Shown here one piece after another: positions 43,130-53,693 of a stretch of DNA of 64,000 bases (the stretch's first letter is position 1; each line of letters begins with the position of its first letter). The translations under genes were made by a program, and so were the position numbers. Source of the DNA: Thecamonas trahens ATCC 50062 (Eukaryota; Apusozoa; Apusomonadida; Apusomonadidae); the NCBI RefSeq assembly GCF_000142905.1, contig NW_013657667.1:494093-558092 (forward strand). Direction: 5' to 3'. Under the pieces are notes generated by a model. It worked only from the letters and a program-made list of their open reading frames with translations. It had not been told where the DNA came from and did not search any database.

Positions 43130-44671
43130 TTATGAAAGAGAGTACTTGGACGACGAGCGCTTGACAGTGTGTGAGGCGGCTTCGCGCGAAGCGGCAGCGC
43201 GGATGACGTCGAAAAAGTCTGCAATGTCCTGGACGTGGTTCTGGCGGAGGGCGACGCGCTCGGTGAGTGTGGCGACAAAGGCGTCGCGCGAGGCCGCGAG
43301 CGAACGCAGGGCAACCAGCTCCTCCCAGACCAGCTCGGCGGTGACAAGGCGGTTGATGACCGACGACGAGACGACAGGCTTCTTGGTCGAGGGCCAGACG
43401 AGGCGATCGCGGAGCTCGCGACGGTAGAGGCGGGTGACCAGGTCGCGGAGCTGCTGCAGCGGGTCGACAACAAACTCGGAGGTGAGAAGCTGCATGAGCG
43501 GGCGCGAGGTGAGCGCCGAGCCAAAGACAAGCCGGCCAAGGGCGCGGACGTCGGCAAGCGCGTCGTGCGCCTTGTAGCTCGAGCCGACAATGGCCGGATA
43601 CAGCTTGGTGAGCGAGAGCGAGCGAACGGCACGGAGCGTGGCCGCCTCGACCTCAAAGCCGGATGGCCGCGCCTTGACGCTGCGGAAGAGTGCGAGCGAG
43701 TCGACAGTGTGGATGTCGAGGTACGAGAAGAGCTCGAGCGGGATAAAGGCGCGTCGCATCTCGTTGAGCAGGAGTGGAAAGTCAAAGGTGTTGCCGTTGT
43801 GTGCGACAAGGACAGGACGGACGGCGAGAGAGCGGGCGAGGTCGCTAGCGTCGTCGTCATCGCCGATGTGGGCAATGACGGCCGCGGCACGGGTGGCCAT
43901 GGCGCCGGCAAGCCACCCGATGAAGGTGTGGAAGACAGTGGCAAACGGCGGCGCGTCGGCAAGAGTCGCCGCTGTGATGCCGGTCACCTCGGTGACCTTG
44001 CGCGGAATCGGGCGCGAGGTCTTGACGTACGACACAAACTCGGCGTCAAACGTCATGGCCAACCCCGGGCGCTCCGAGTCGGCACCGAGCACCACCGCTG
44101 CCATCTGGGTGATGTGGTCGTGGACAGTGTCGAGTCCTGTTGACTCGAGATCAAAGATGACGTACATGGGAACGACGCGGGTGGCGGCCGGGCGGACCTT
44201 TGCGCCTACGCCCGTCGCCACCAGCACCGAGGCTACGTCAAAGGCATCAAGCTCGCGCGGGCCATGGAAGCTCTCGCTCACGCTTGTCGACATCTGCAGT
44301 GGCTCCGTGGCGGTGTTTGGGTCAGAGTGGTCGAACTCGGGCGAGGTGGAGGCTGATGTTGAGGCCGAGGCCGGGGTCGAGGCCGAGGCCAGAGTGGAAG
44401 CTGAGGCCGAAGGCAAGAGTTCGGCGGGAATACTAGGTGTCCTCGATGCCGATGTCGATGCTGGTGGAGGCAAGGATGGAAACGAGCTGCGAGTCGGTGA
44501 TGGAGGTGGCGGCTGGCGAGCAGAAAGGTGAGCGGCGCGGCGACGAGCTCGGGCACGACGATTGGCCCATAGTGAGAGGGCGACACCTGCCGACCACCCA
44601 GTGATGATGCATGTGGTAGAGAGGGCGACATAGCCCCACCAGCGAAGTCGGCTGCTGGACGAGGACGACAT
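43130..44671 (-). CDS. membrane-anchored DEDDh 3'-5' exonuclease
   Basis: The N-terminus has a TM anchor (WWGYVALSTTCIITGWSAG), then a Ser/Ala/Pro-rich linker with short repeats, and from about residue 170 a DnaQ-type exonuclease: Exo I FDLESTGLD (Asp, Glu), Exo II LVAHNGNTFDFPLL (Asp) and Exo III YKAHDALADVRAL (His and Asp). All four metal-binding acids and the general-base His are present, so activity on DNA or RNA is expected. A helical C-terminal domain of about 180 residues follows that I do not recognise. Membrane tethering of such an enzyme is unusual; TREX1 is a partial analogy, but its anchor is C-terminal. Start at the ATG of MSSSSSSRLRW. It converges with USP35/38. Confidence 0.82.
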   Translation of the reverse strand: MSSSSSSRLRWWGYVALSTTCIITGWSAGVALSLWANRRARARRRAAHLSARQPPPPSPTRSSFPSLPPPASTSASRTPSIPAELLPSASASTLASASTPASASTSASTSPEFDHSDPNTATEPLQMSTSVSESFHGPRELDAFDVASVLVATGVGAKVRPAATRVVPMYVIFDLESTGLDTVHDHITQMAAVVLGADSERPGLAMTFDAEFVSYVKTSRPIPRKVTEVTGITAATLADAPPFATVFHTFIGWLAGAMATRAAAVIAHIGDDDDASDLARSLAVRPVLVAHNGNTFDFPLLLNEMRRAFIPLELFSYLDIHTVDSLALFRSVKARPSGFEVEAATLRAVRSLSLTKLYPAIVGSSYKAHDALADVRALGRLVFGSALTSRPLMQLLTSEFVVDPLQQLRDLVTRLYRRELRDRLVWPSTKKPVVSSSVINRLVTAELVWEELVALRSLAASRDAFVATLTERVALRQNHVQDIADFFDVIRAAASREAASHTVKRSSSKYSLS

Positions 44672-44968
44672 AGGGAGGGGTGTGGTGTGGTGGCGGACAT
44701 GTGGCAGGTCGGCGAGTGACAGACACGGCGGGCGGGTCGAAACGAGACTCGTGATGGGATGGGGACACACCTTTCACGCACGCAAGGCAGTGAGTGTCGA
44801 CCATCCAGGCCGCCGTGGTATTGGTGGACAAGCTCTTCCAGATTGCAGATTGCGCTCAAGAAAGCGACTGGTCTGATGGATGAGACAAGGTGTTTGGAGG
44901 GGGGGGGGGGTCTCTTCATGGCGACGCACGTCTGGACAACAGGAGGTACGGCCACGGCCGCGTTCTGG
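44672..44968. other. intergenic
   Basis: Between the exonuclease 5' end and the 3' end of the Cys-rich receptor. An 11-12 base G run lies at about 44898-44909. No gene seen. Confidence 0.5.
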
Positions 44969-47900
44969 TTACAGCATCGGCAGCTCGGCGTCGGCTTCTG
45001 ATCCGGACTCAAGATGCCCCAGCTCGTCGATATCGGGCGAGTAGATTGACTTGGCAGGACCTTTTGCAGCCGAAACAGGCGAGGGAGAGGCCATGGTCGA
45101 GCCGCGCTCGCGGGTGAGCGAGTCGAGGACCGACCACTCGGGCGAGGCGGTGAGGCGGCACTTGAGGGCAAGCTTGCCACCCTCGACCATCATGGCGCGG
45201 ACAAGCTCGGGGGCGAGGACGTGGTCAGTGTCCGAGCCATCGATGAGGCGAGTGATATTGTCGATGGCAGCAGCGATGCCTGTCGGGGGCGGCGGCGGGG
45301 TGAAGGAGGCGGCGTTGGCGAGGTCGACGACGACAAGCGCCAGGACGTAGTGGCCCTGGTGTGGGGCATCGATGGTGAGCTGGTGGACGGTGCCCTTGCC
45401 AGATATGTCGACGACCTGGCGGTGGGTCGGCGCGACGGCGGCTGATGACGGCGAGCAGCAAAAGTCAAAGTAAGAGAGCGCCGAGCGCGAAAGGTCGCGC
45501 TTGGAGACAAAGGCCTTGGCGAGGTGCAGCTGGGCCTCGAGGCGGACAGGCACGTCCGAGGTAAAGGTCATGAGGATGTTCGACGAGGTGGGCGGGAAGG
45601 AAAAGTCGCCGGTGGCGGCGGCGGCGGCGGCCACGTCCTCGTTGAAGACTTGGATCTGGGTATGGTCCGAGACCCGGATGCCCTTGTCGAAGAAGACTGG
45701 CCAGACGTCGAGCGAGTCGAGGGCGTAGCGGCCGACAACGCCGTGGGCGCGGAGGCGGCGGATCTTGCGGATCTCCAGACCGATGGCAATGAAGATGACA
45801 ATGATCGAAACGACGACGACGATGATGAGAAAGACGCCAAAGAAGGCCGAGGCTCCCGAGGCGAGGCTGCCGCCCGACGCGGCAAAGATAAAGGCGCCAA
45901 AGAGGACGAGGCTGGCACAGAAGAGCATGACCGACTCGAGGCGATTAATGCGCATCGACGAGTACGGGTGCCAGCGGAGCTGGGCAATCAAAGCAGCGAT
46001 GACGACAAGGACGGCCCAGACAACCTGGCCGACGACGGTGCGGGCAAAAAGACCTTGCCGACGACGACGCCAAACTTGCGGAGGAGCACGCCGAGTTCCA
46101 TCAAGTAAAAAGTGGGCTTGTAGCGGAGGTACATGAGGCCAAAGCGGGCGAGGTTTTTGCGCTTCCACAGCGACTCGCGTCGGCGGAAGAGGAGCCATCC
46201 GAGGGTGGCTGGGACGGCAATGGAGAAGAAGAAGAGGGTGAAGAGCGAGCCGCCGAGGAGGCGGCGCCACTGCGACGAGTAGCAAATGATCTGCGGCTCG
46301 CGGTTCATGGTGTACTTGCCGTCCGACTGCTTGGTGCAGGGGAAGATCTCGAGAGCGGTATTGGTGACGAGAAGGTAGAGGACAAAGCCAACCATGACCG
46401 CTGCGTTGATGCAAGCCTTGCGCATGTGCCCGAGGTTGTGCGCACGGAGCGAGGGGAGCCATGAAGCCCAGGTCCGTGCGGCGACCGAGGCCTGGAACGC
46501 GTGTGACTCGACGATGACGAGTGAGTAGCCGATCATGGCGAGGTAGCCGACGGCGAGCATGAACCACAACATCCACGCCGAGGCGAGCTTGACGCCCCAG
46601 ATGGTGCGGTAGGCAGTGGAAGAGTTCGAGGCGAGACACTCGGGCTTGAAGACTTGCAGGTCGACGTTGACGGCCGAGACAAGCTCAAAAAACCGCTGAA
46701 CCCATGCCGGCCACTTGAGGTCGAACGAGGCGAGGACGCCGATGAGCTGTAGGTAGTTGAAGCCGACCGAGGTGGCGGAGAGCATCGAGGCGTTGCGGCG
46801 GGCAAGTCGGACGAGAAAGACGAGGACGCAGGCACCGATGATGGAGAGCGCCACAAAGACGTACGGGATGTATGACGGGCACTTCTCGCAGAGGCCCGAC
46901 GACGGCGACTTGATCCAGCCCGGAATGCAAAACGCGCACCGCCGCCCGGCGTGACCAAGCCGGCAACGCCCGCCAAGGAGGCAGACTTCGGGCGGAGTGC
47001 AGGTCTCGAACGCGCCGGCGACGCCGGGAATGGGGTGAAAGCCGCCGTTGGCAACTGGCCCCGCGGTGCCGCCGGCGCAATACCCACCAAACGGGCAGGA
47101 GAGACAGGCAGTGCGGGCGCCGACCCAGACCCGGCCCTCGCCGCAGTACTCACACGGAGCGTAGGCGACAACCGGCGAGGTGAAGCCCGGTGCGCAAGGT
47201 GCGCAGTAACCCGAATCAAACTGGCTCGCGGTGGCGTTGACCACGCCCTCTCCGATGGGGCAGGAGCAGTCGAAGCGGTCGGTCGATGCGGTGACGAGTG
47301 TGGTGAGGTTACCCGGGCAGGTGAGGCAGAGCCCCTCGCCGGGGTGCTCCTTGTACTCACCGAGGACGCAGCCAAGGCACTGGATTGCGTTGGCGGTGTT
47401 GGGGCCAGGCGTAGAGGTACCGGCGGGGCAGTCAAAGCACGCCGTCATGCCGCCTGTCGGCTGGAATGTACCGCGGGCGCAGGCGAGGCACGACGTTGCG
47501 CCGGTTGCCGGCTGGACAGAGCCGGCCCCGCATGCCCGGCACGGCAAGTACGGCCCGATGGTGTCTTTGAAGTGGCCGACGGGGCAGGGAAAGCATCGAC
47601 CGCCATCGCCATTGCCCCAGCCGGCGGCGCAGGTCGAGCAGTCGGCGACGAGCGAGTTGGGTTCTGCACACGTGTTGCAAGTCGGATCGAGGTCAAAGTC
47701 CCAGCGGGACGAGTGGCAGCGGATGCAGTTGCCGGTTCCGGTAAAGCCGTGCGAGGGTAGACCATTGACGCAGTTGACGGGCTGGTCGCAGGATGGGCCC
47801 CAGAACCCGGTGTGCTTACACTCGGTGCATGCCGCGGGCTCGAGCCCATTTGCACCGCACGTGCAGCTGCCCGAGCCGTCAATGCCGTCGATGCACGTCG

Positions 47901-48992
47901 ATGGGGAGATGCAAGCTGGACACGGTGAGCACGATGGGCCAAAGAAGCCATCGGCGCAGTCAGTACAGTTGTCCGGTGATGATGCGCCGTCGAGAAGCGT
48001 GACTCGCCCGGAAGGCAGGCGGAGCAGCTCGTTGCGTCCTCGACAAGCGAGTAGGTGGAGACGGGACAGACGGCGCAGGTCGAGCCGTCGACGCGGGTGC
48101 CTGGCTTGCACATGCAGGCCGAACTAGCGTTTGCGCCGGGAGCCAGGGTCACATGCTTGCCGACGTCGGTGCACGAGGTGCAGGCGGTGGCGTCCGAGAC
48201 CGAGGCCTTGAAGGTGTTGCGCGGGCAGTCGAGACAGACCGGGGAGACTGCGGCGTTGAAGAACTTACCCGCGGGACAGAGGCAGGCACTGCCACTGCTC
48301 GAGCGGGTGTTGGTGGTGATCTTGGAGGCCGGGCATGGGAGACAAGCGTTGTCGTTGATGCCAGCTTTGTAGTAGTTGAGCGGGCAGTCGGAGCAAGCAG
48401 TGGTGCCAGTCTTTGGCTCGCGGCCCGGGCGGCAGCGGCAGACTTCGATGCTGCCGGCGTCGAAGATGGAGTCAGTAGATCGCGTCGAGTGGCAGGGAGT
48501 ACAGGAAGTGCCGTAGGTGGAGCCGTCGATGGGGCCACGGAAGGCGTCCGGGCCGCAGTGGATGCAGCCCGAGCCTGACCAGTACTTGCCAGCACTACAC
48601 TGAGTGCGGAACTGGCGAGTCGTGACAGACCGGTAGTTCTCGTACACGCCATCGTCATATTCGTCGTACGAGAAGATCTTCATGGTATAGAGAGTTCCCT
48701 CGCTGAGCCCGGTGATGGTAGCCCCCTTCGACTTGTAGTTGAGGCTCGGCACGTTGTGGGAGCCATCACCACCAAAGACGGTGATGCGTATGTCGGCATC
48801 GTCGCAGTCATCAGCATCACTCGAGTACGTGGTGACCCAGGAGAGTGCCACCTGGTTTGCCAGAATGTGCGCGTCGGGAGGCGACGCGGACGGCATGGAG
48901 TGGCTGTAGAAGCAGGGCTCGTCAGCGACGACCGAGGAGAGCGTGCCCATAACGAGTGCCGCTGTGAGGACAACGACAGTGAGTCGAGGCAT
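44969..48992 (-). CDS. giant Cys-rich (EGF/GCC-type) multi-TM receptor-like protein; frame broken twice
   Basis: Signal peptide MPRLTVVVLTAALVMGTLSS, a fibronectin-like stretch, then about 650 residues of cysteine-rich modules of the ephrin-receptor/TNFR type: repeated CxxCPxGxYxxxxG-like units (e.g. CLACARGTFQPTGGMTAC, CFDCPAGTSTPG). Some eight TM segments follow, including IPYVFVALSIIGACVLVFLV, MLWFMLAVGYLAMIGYSLVI, AVMVGFVLYLLV, FTLFFFSIAVPATLGWLLF, VVWAVLVVIAALIAQL and FFGVFLIIVVVVSIIVIF, then a cytosolic tail. Two frame breaks: near 48000-48008 (C3 run) and at an A5 run 46046-46050; one extra base at each gives 1,341 aa. The plan (Cys-rich ectodomain plus polytopic core) resembles protist TRP-like or orphan receptor proteins, but I cannot assign ligand or ion. 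Confidence 0.75.
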
Positions 48993-49140
48993 GTTGAAGA
49001 TAAGAATGGCGGCGCGGATGGAGGGTGCAGAACAGGAGCGCCGGTGGAGCACGACGGAGAGCGGGTTGCAAGCAGTTGCAAGTGTTCAGGTGAATGGCGA
49101 GGTGTTGAGAGCGAAAAAAGGATCCCTTGAACGAGGTGTG

Positions 49141-49527
49141 TGCCGGACATATGCCGGGGTTTGGGTTGTTCAATGAGGGTGCTCGGGCAAGCGGGAGGTG
49201 CACGCGCCGCAAACTGCCCGCCGCCTTCCTCACCATCCCCCGTGGCCATGCCCATTGTGACCAACGTGGTCCGCTCGCAGTAAGCGGGGAGCACGTTGGT
49301 AGTTGCTAAAATCGGTGGAGCCAATCAGTTCTCGCCCTCCTGCCCGCGAGTCGGCGCCCGACCGCGGCTTGTTCGCCTCGGCTCAGGTGGACACGTCACC
49401 GGAGAGGGTGGCGCCAGAAGAGAGAACGGCCTGGAAGATGGTTTGGGTGAGAAGAATGCATGTACCAGGCATGTGCCGGGGTTTGGGTCGTTCAATGAAG
49501 GTGCTCGGGCGAGCGGGAGGTGAGAGG
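49141..49527. repeat. duplicated 3' end of the pyrophosphatase gene
   Basis: A 60-bp unit at 49141-49200 recurs at 49463-49522. The segment 49382-49453 is a diverged copy of 49528-49600, which is the last 23 codons and stop of the pyrophosphatase gene. The copy keeps its reading frame to the stop (FQAVLSSGATLSGDVST against FQAVLSSGATLSDDESI), so it is a recent partial tandem duplication or an alternative last exon. Confidence 0.8.
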
Positions 49528-49528
49528 C

Positions 49529-50549
49529 TCAGATGGACTCGTCATCGGAGAGGGTGGCGCCGGAGGAGAGGACGGCCTGGAAGATGGTCTGGGTGAGGAG
49601 GTCGCGGAGGTTGGCGTACTTCTCGTCGTAGTCATGGACCGAGGCGAGAATAACCTTGTGGGCCTCCTCGCGGCCGTAGACCTCTGCGATGGTGACCTTT
49701 GTCTCGGAGACGCCCGGAGCCTGCTTGTAGGTGGAGAGGAAGTGGACGATGGCATCTGTGACGGACGAGGGCATCTCCTCGACGTCGGTCCAGTGGCCGT
49801 AGACGGCGTCGCCCTTGAGGACAGCGATGATCTTGTCGTCAGCCTCGCCATCGTCGATCATGCGGATGCCGCCGATGGGGACGGCGTCGACGATGATGTT
49901 GCCGTGGCCGATGGACTTTTCCGAGATGACAAAGATGTCAAGCGGGTCATGGTCGCCGTCGACGTCGAGGCCGGTCGCCTCCTTGCAGAGAGCGGCGACG
50001 CGCTTGCCAGCATACGACTGCGGGAGGAAGCCGTAGTTGGCTGGGTAGACCGATGAGAACTTGTTCGGCCGGTCGACCTTGAGGTAGCCAGTCCGCTTGT
50101 CGACCTCGTACTTGACAGTGTCGGTCGGCACGATCTCGATGTAGGCAGTGACGGTCTCGGGCGCGTGCTTGCCGATCGAGACACCATGCCACGGATGCGG
50201 CTAGAGAATGCGACGGAGGTAAAAGGCGTGGGTGAGTTGGGGAAGGGGGGGGGGAGGCGGGGGGGGAGGGCACAAACGTGTGTGTTGGTGGTGGCGGGGC
50301 AAACGAACAAAATTGCGACTGGCCCGCACAAGAGGTGCCGACGGCGACAGAGGTGCCGAGGATGACAGTGGAGAAGGAGGAGGGGAGGGAAAGGGGGGTT
50401 ACCTTGTAGAGCAGGCCCATGAGCGACCACATGCGGTCGACAATCTTCATGGGGTCATCGTCCTTGTCTGGGCGCAGGAGGGTAGAGTCCGAGCGCTGGT
50501 CGGCGAGGTGAGCGAGACGTGCGGGGATGGTGTTCGGTGTGTCGGCCAT
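49529..50549 (-). CDS. PPA1: family I inorganic pyrophosphatase
   Basis: Hydrolyses pyrophosphate and drives biosynthetic reactions. Exon 1 50403-50549 (49 codons), exon 2 49529-50200; intron with GTAACC donor and CTCTAG acceptor, phase 0. The joined sequence reads LLYK|PHPWHGVSIGKHAPE. The catalytic core is DGDHDPLDIFVIS (the DxDPxD metal site), with YPANYGFLP, GGIRMIDDGEADDKI and the Glu in AYIEIVPTDTVKYEV. 272 aa. The wording around HPWHGVS and GKHAPE looks closer to bacterial and chlamydial-type soluble enzymes than to yeast Ipp1; this is an impression, not a tree. No presequence is evident. The start was set at MADTPNTIPARL; the frame is open 24 codons further up. Confidence 0.9.
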
Positions 50550-50822
50550 GGTACGGCAGGAATGGAGCCAAGTGTGCTTGTGCTGGTGCAAAACCGGACC
50601 AGAGGCGGAGAGCAACCGCAAGGCTGGGATGTGGGGAGGCGGTGCGGTTGCGAACGGGGCGATGTGTGGGATTTTACGGAGAGCGGGATGCAGCAGCGGA
50701 GATGCATCTGTTGGGGGGTGGGGGGGGGGGGGGGAGGGAGGGAATGACGTCGGATGGTGTGAAGAGCGGGGCGGGGCAGGGCAGGCGGGAGTTGGGGTGG
50801 GGATGGTGCCCGCGTGGTCGTC

Positions 50823-51886
50823 TCAGGTCAGGTCGTCCTCCTCGGCCTGGATGGCCTGCTTGACGCGGAGGAGGATGGTGGTGCGCCAGTTTGAGAGCTT
50901 TGTGATGCGGTCAAAGTCGACGATGGCGGCGGTAAAGGCGTCGACGTCGGCGTCCTCGACGGCGGTGACAAGCGAGTTGGCAAACTCGGCCTCTCTTGAG
51001 CCGACAAACTTGGCGTCAAGGTCTTGGTAGCGGTCGAGGGCGGCGCGGGCGGTGTGGGCCTCGCCAGTGGCCAGATGGCAGAGGACGGCGTGGAGGAAGT
51101 ACTCCTTGCACTTGAACTGGGTGAGGTTGTTGTCGATGCCGCCGATGCCGGCCTGCTCAAAGATCTCGATGGCGCGATCGTACTTTTCGAGCTGGGCAAG
51201 GAAGGTGGCGGCCTTGAGCAGGCACTTTGTGGCCATGGCCGTCGAGTTCTCGCCCTCGTAGAACTGGGCCGCCGACTCGTAGAAGTTGATAGCCGACTCC
51301 AGCTCCTGATCCTCCTCGTACATCTCGGCAATGTCCTTGGTGTGCTTGGCGGCAACGGTGAAGCGGCCCATGTTGGTGAAGAGATCCACCGCACGCTGCA
51401 GGCATGTCACCGCCTTGCCCGTCTGCGTCTTGCGGTAGCAGCCTGCGGCGGCCACAAAGTCGGACGCCTCGTCGTGCGGCTCGCCGAGCTTGGCCGACAT
51501 GGCCGCGGCCTTCTCAAACGCGTCCCCGGCCTCGTCCCCTATGCCCCCAACAACAGCAGCACACGCCGTAGATGGTAAGTCTCAATGTGCGTGCCGTGGA
51601 ACATGACGTGTTCCCGTCGTGGCGGGTGGTGGCGGCCAACGAAGAGAATTTTGGACCAAGGCTTCGGCTCGCGAGTCATGCGGTGGGGGCGGAGCGGGCA
51701 GGTGGGGAGGGAAGGAGGGAGGGAGAAGGCCCACGTACACTTGCGGGCGACCTTGAGCATGTTAGCACCCCGAGTAAACATGTCGTGTGCGTCTTCGTAC
51801 TTGGCAGAGCCAGGCCAGAACGACTTGGACTTTTTCTCGGCCTTGGCAATGAGCTCGAGAGCCTTGCCTTCGTTGACGGCAGCCAT
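50823..51886 (-). CDS. NAPA: alpha-SNAP (soluble NSF attachment protein)
   Basis: Adaptor that recruits NSF to SNARE complexes for disassembly after membrane fusion. Exon 1 51739-51886, exon 2 50823-51538; the phase-1 intron (GTACGT donor, CATAG acceptor) splits the conserved Trp codon, giving ARK-W-DEAGDAFEKAA as in animal alpha-SNAP (AKNWSAAGNAF). TPR-like helices include AVTCLQRAVDLFTNMGRFTV and AINFYESAAQFYEGE, and KCLLKAATFLAQLEKYDRAI is present. The C-terminus ends in EEDDLT, equivalent to the EEDLR end that stimulates NSF. 287 aa against 295 in human. Intact. Confidence 0.93.
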
Positions 51887-52319
51887 GTGAGGTTGGTCGA
51901 CGAGGGAGAAGTGTGGCTTGATTATCGCCGTTCTCCCGTGGTCTCGGCGTCAAGTGTACATCCGATCGCATCGGAAGTCGAGGGTATGATGATGATGGGA
52001 TCGGTATGGCAATGGATGGGGGGAGAGGGGGGAAGGGGGGAAGGGGGGGAAGGGGGAGGGGACGGCTGAGAACAGAAGATCAAAGAGCGAGACACTTTTT
52101 CGGTTGTCATGATGCGGCAGGTCACGGCGTGGTTACTAGGGCACAGCAGCAAGGATGCATACCATGACTACCATGGGCTGAACTGAAGCCGTGGTCCCTG
52201 ATGCTGTGTGTGGGTATTTGATTAGAGAGGCAAATAGCCCACTTGTCCCTGCTTCAAGAAATACCACCAACGTCGGCCTCATCGGTGGCTTGCCGATGAG
52301 AGCAGAGTGGTGGTTATGA
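51887..52319. other. intergenic
   Basis: Holds GGGGAA-type purine repeats near 52019-52062. A minus-strand ORF at its 3' part has no coding signature. No gene supported. Confidence 0.5.
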
Positions 52320-53120
52320 CTACGAGAGGGAGACCAACGAGTCCGCGCTGACAGTGCGATAGACAATAAAGCCACCGCTCGCTTTGCGCTGGGATGATAG
52401 GCGGGTTGTGACGCGGGAGTAGTCCGAGATGGGGCGGGAGTCTTCCGAGTCATCGCCGCTTCCAGTGCTGGACGACGTGTGGTTTGCGGATGACTTGAGA
52501 AGAAAATCGATGCTGGACTTGTTGTCCGAGAAGTCCAGGCTTGAGCCCGGGGCGTTGAGGGTGCGCGTATAGGCGAGGTTTGTGCGACGGACATACTCGA
52601 GATCGATGACATCGCCGGGTTGTAGGTCAGAGTGGGCGGCGTGCGAGAACTCGGTCTCAGTACCATTGACGCGCAGACGCCAGGCGTGCGTAACCGAGGC
52701 ACGGATGCCGGTCACCGACGAGATGACGACGACCGAGTACGAATTGCCGTCCTGAACCACCCATTCGGTGTCTTCGGTGATGGCTAGATCGTCGAACTTG
52801 ATCTGCATGGCCGAGACGAGACCGTTGACCGAGATGACCGGTGTGTCGCACCGGGGCGAGATGCGACCGCGTGAAAAGATAAAGGCATAGGTGTCGATTG
52901 GTGTGTCGTCGCAAGTGGCCGACGACATCCCCGGCGAGAGCGAGCAGAGCGGTGACTTGGGGTCTGGGTGGATGGTGTATGTGTGCCGGTCATAGTTGTT
53001 GCTGAATCGGACTCGGAGGAAAAAAGACGATTGGAGGCCGCTAGGAGACGCCTCACGCACGGGGGATGGTGACGAGGGCGGGATTGCGGGAGGAAGAGAC
53101 CGCGAAGATCCACAACCCAT
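52320..53120 (-). CDS. lipid-anchored protein of unknown function (MGCGSS N-terminus)
   Basis: A 266-residue protein starting MGCGSSRS, a canonical N-myristoylation signal (Gly2, Ser6) with a neighbouring Cys for palmitoylation, so it probably sits on the inner face of membranes. The body is beta-rich (FFLRVRFSNNYDRHTYTIH, WVVQDGNSYSVVVISSVTGI, AWRLRVNGTETEF) with a DLQPGDVIDLEYV stretch as seen in FHA, PDZ or ubiquitin-like folds, but no family can be named. The C-terminal 70 residues are Ser-rich. The start is certain because of the lipidation motif. Confidence 0.75.
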   Translation of the reverse strand: MGCGSSRSLPPAIPPSSPSPVREASPSGLQSSFFLRVRFSNNYDRHTYTIHPDPKSPLCSLSPGMSSATCDDTPIDTYAFIFSRGRISPRCDTPVISVNGLVSAMQIKFDDLAITEDTEWVVQDGNSYSVVVISSVTGIRASVTHAWRLRVNGTETEFSHAAHSDLQPGDVIDLEYVRRTNLAYTRTLNAPGSSLDFSDNKSSIDFLLKSSANHTSSSTGSGDDSEDSRPISDYSRVTTRLSSQRKASGGFIVYRTVSADSLVSLS

Positions 53121-53693
53121 GCTTGTGAGTTGAGGATTGGAAACAAAACGGGCTCTGTGTGGTGATGGAGGAGTGAGAGGGTGAGAGAGGAGTGCGGGTG
53201 AGTGGCCAGATGCGGGACAACTGGTCGAACAGACGTGTCAAATCATGACTTCAAATTGGCACAGCATAGTGATTTTACCCGCACCTAATGATATCAAATT
53301 ATTGGCAAATTAATTACCCGCATGCAGCACCTTGTTCACCGCCATCCAATTACCCAGCTGCTGCAAGTGTTGCCCACGAGACTCGACCCGTCTCGACCAG
53401 ACACTATGACAGATAGTGTCTGTTCGTTTGGCCAGTAGTCCGACCAGTCGACAAGCACTGCCTACTTACTTGCACGTGAAGTAGCCGCAATATCATCGCG
53501 ACTGTATCGCCGCCACTGGCGCAGATGACTGGCTGAGACGTAGTGGCGGCCTGGCGGGCGGCAGGTCAACTGCGATTCCATTGCAATGATGTCGCCGCTC
53601 AGCGGCTGGCGGTGGCAATGGCGATGGCGATGGTGATGGCCCGCGACGTCGACGTTGACCAACACTTGCCTCGCCGATTGTCGTCGACGCACG
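53121..53693. other. AT-richer divergent intergenic region
   Basis: Distinctly AT-richer than its surroundings at about 53236-53340, with two near-copies of TTACCCGCA (53275 and 53316 areas) and a perfect inverted repeat at 53398-53422. It separates the lipidated-protein gene from ZNF330 and probably holds both promoters. Confidence 0.55.
53398..53422. repeat. perfect 10-bp inverted repeat with 5-nt loop
   Basis: CAGACACTAT, GACAG, ATAGTGTCTG. It could be a dimeric transcription-factor site or a hairpin. No transposon-like flanks. Confidence 0.8.

Noticed and set aside
43235-44143. 302-codon plus-strand ORF antisense to the exonuclease
   Set aside because: Charged low-complexity product without motifs; the DEDDh motifs are on the minus strand.
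23785-46050. Programmed -1 ribosomal frameshifting at the eight frame breaks
   Set aside because: None of the sites has the X XXY YYZ slippery heptamer in the zero frame that I can see, and the genes are unrelated housekeeping genes.
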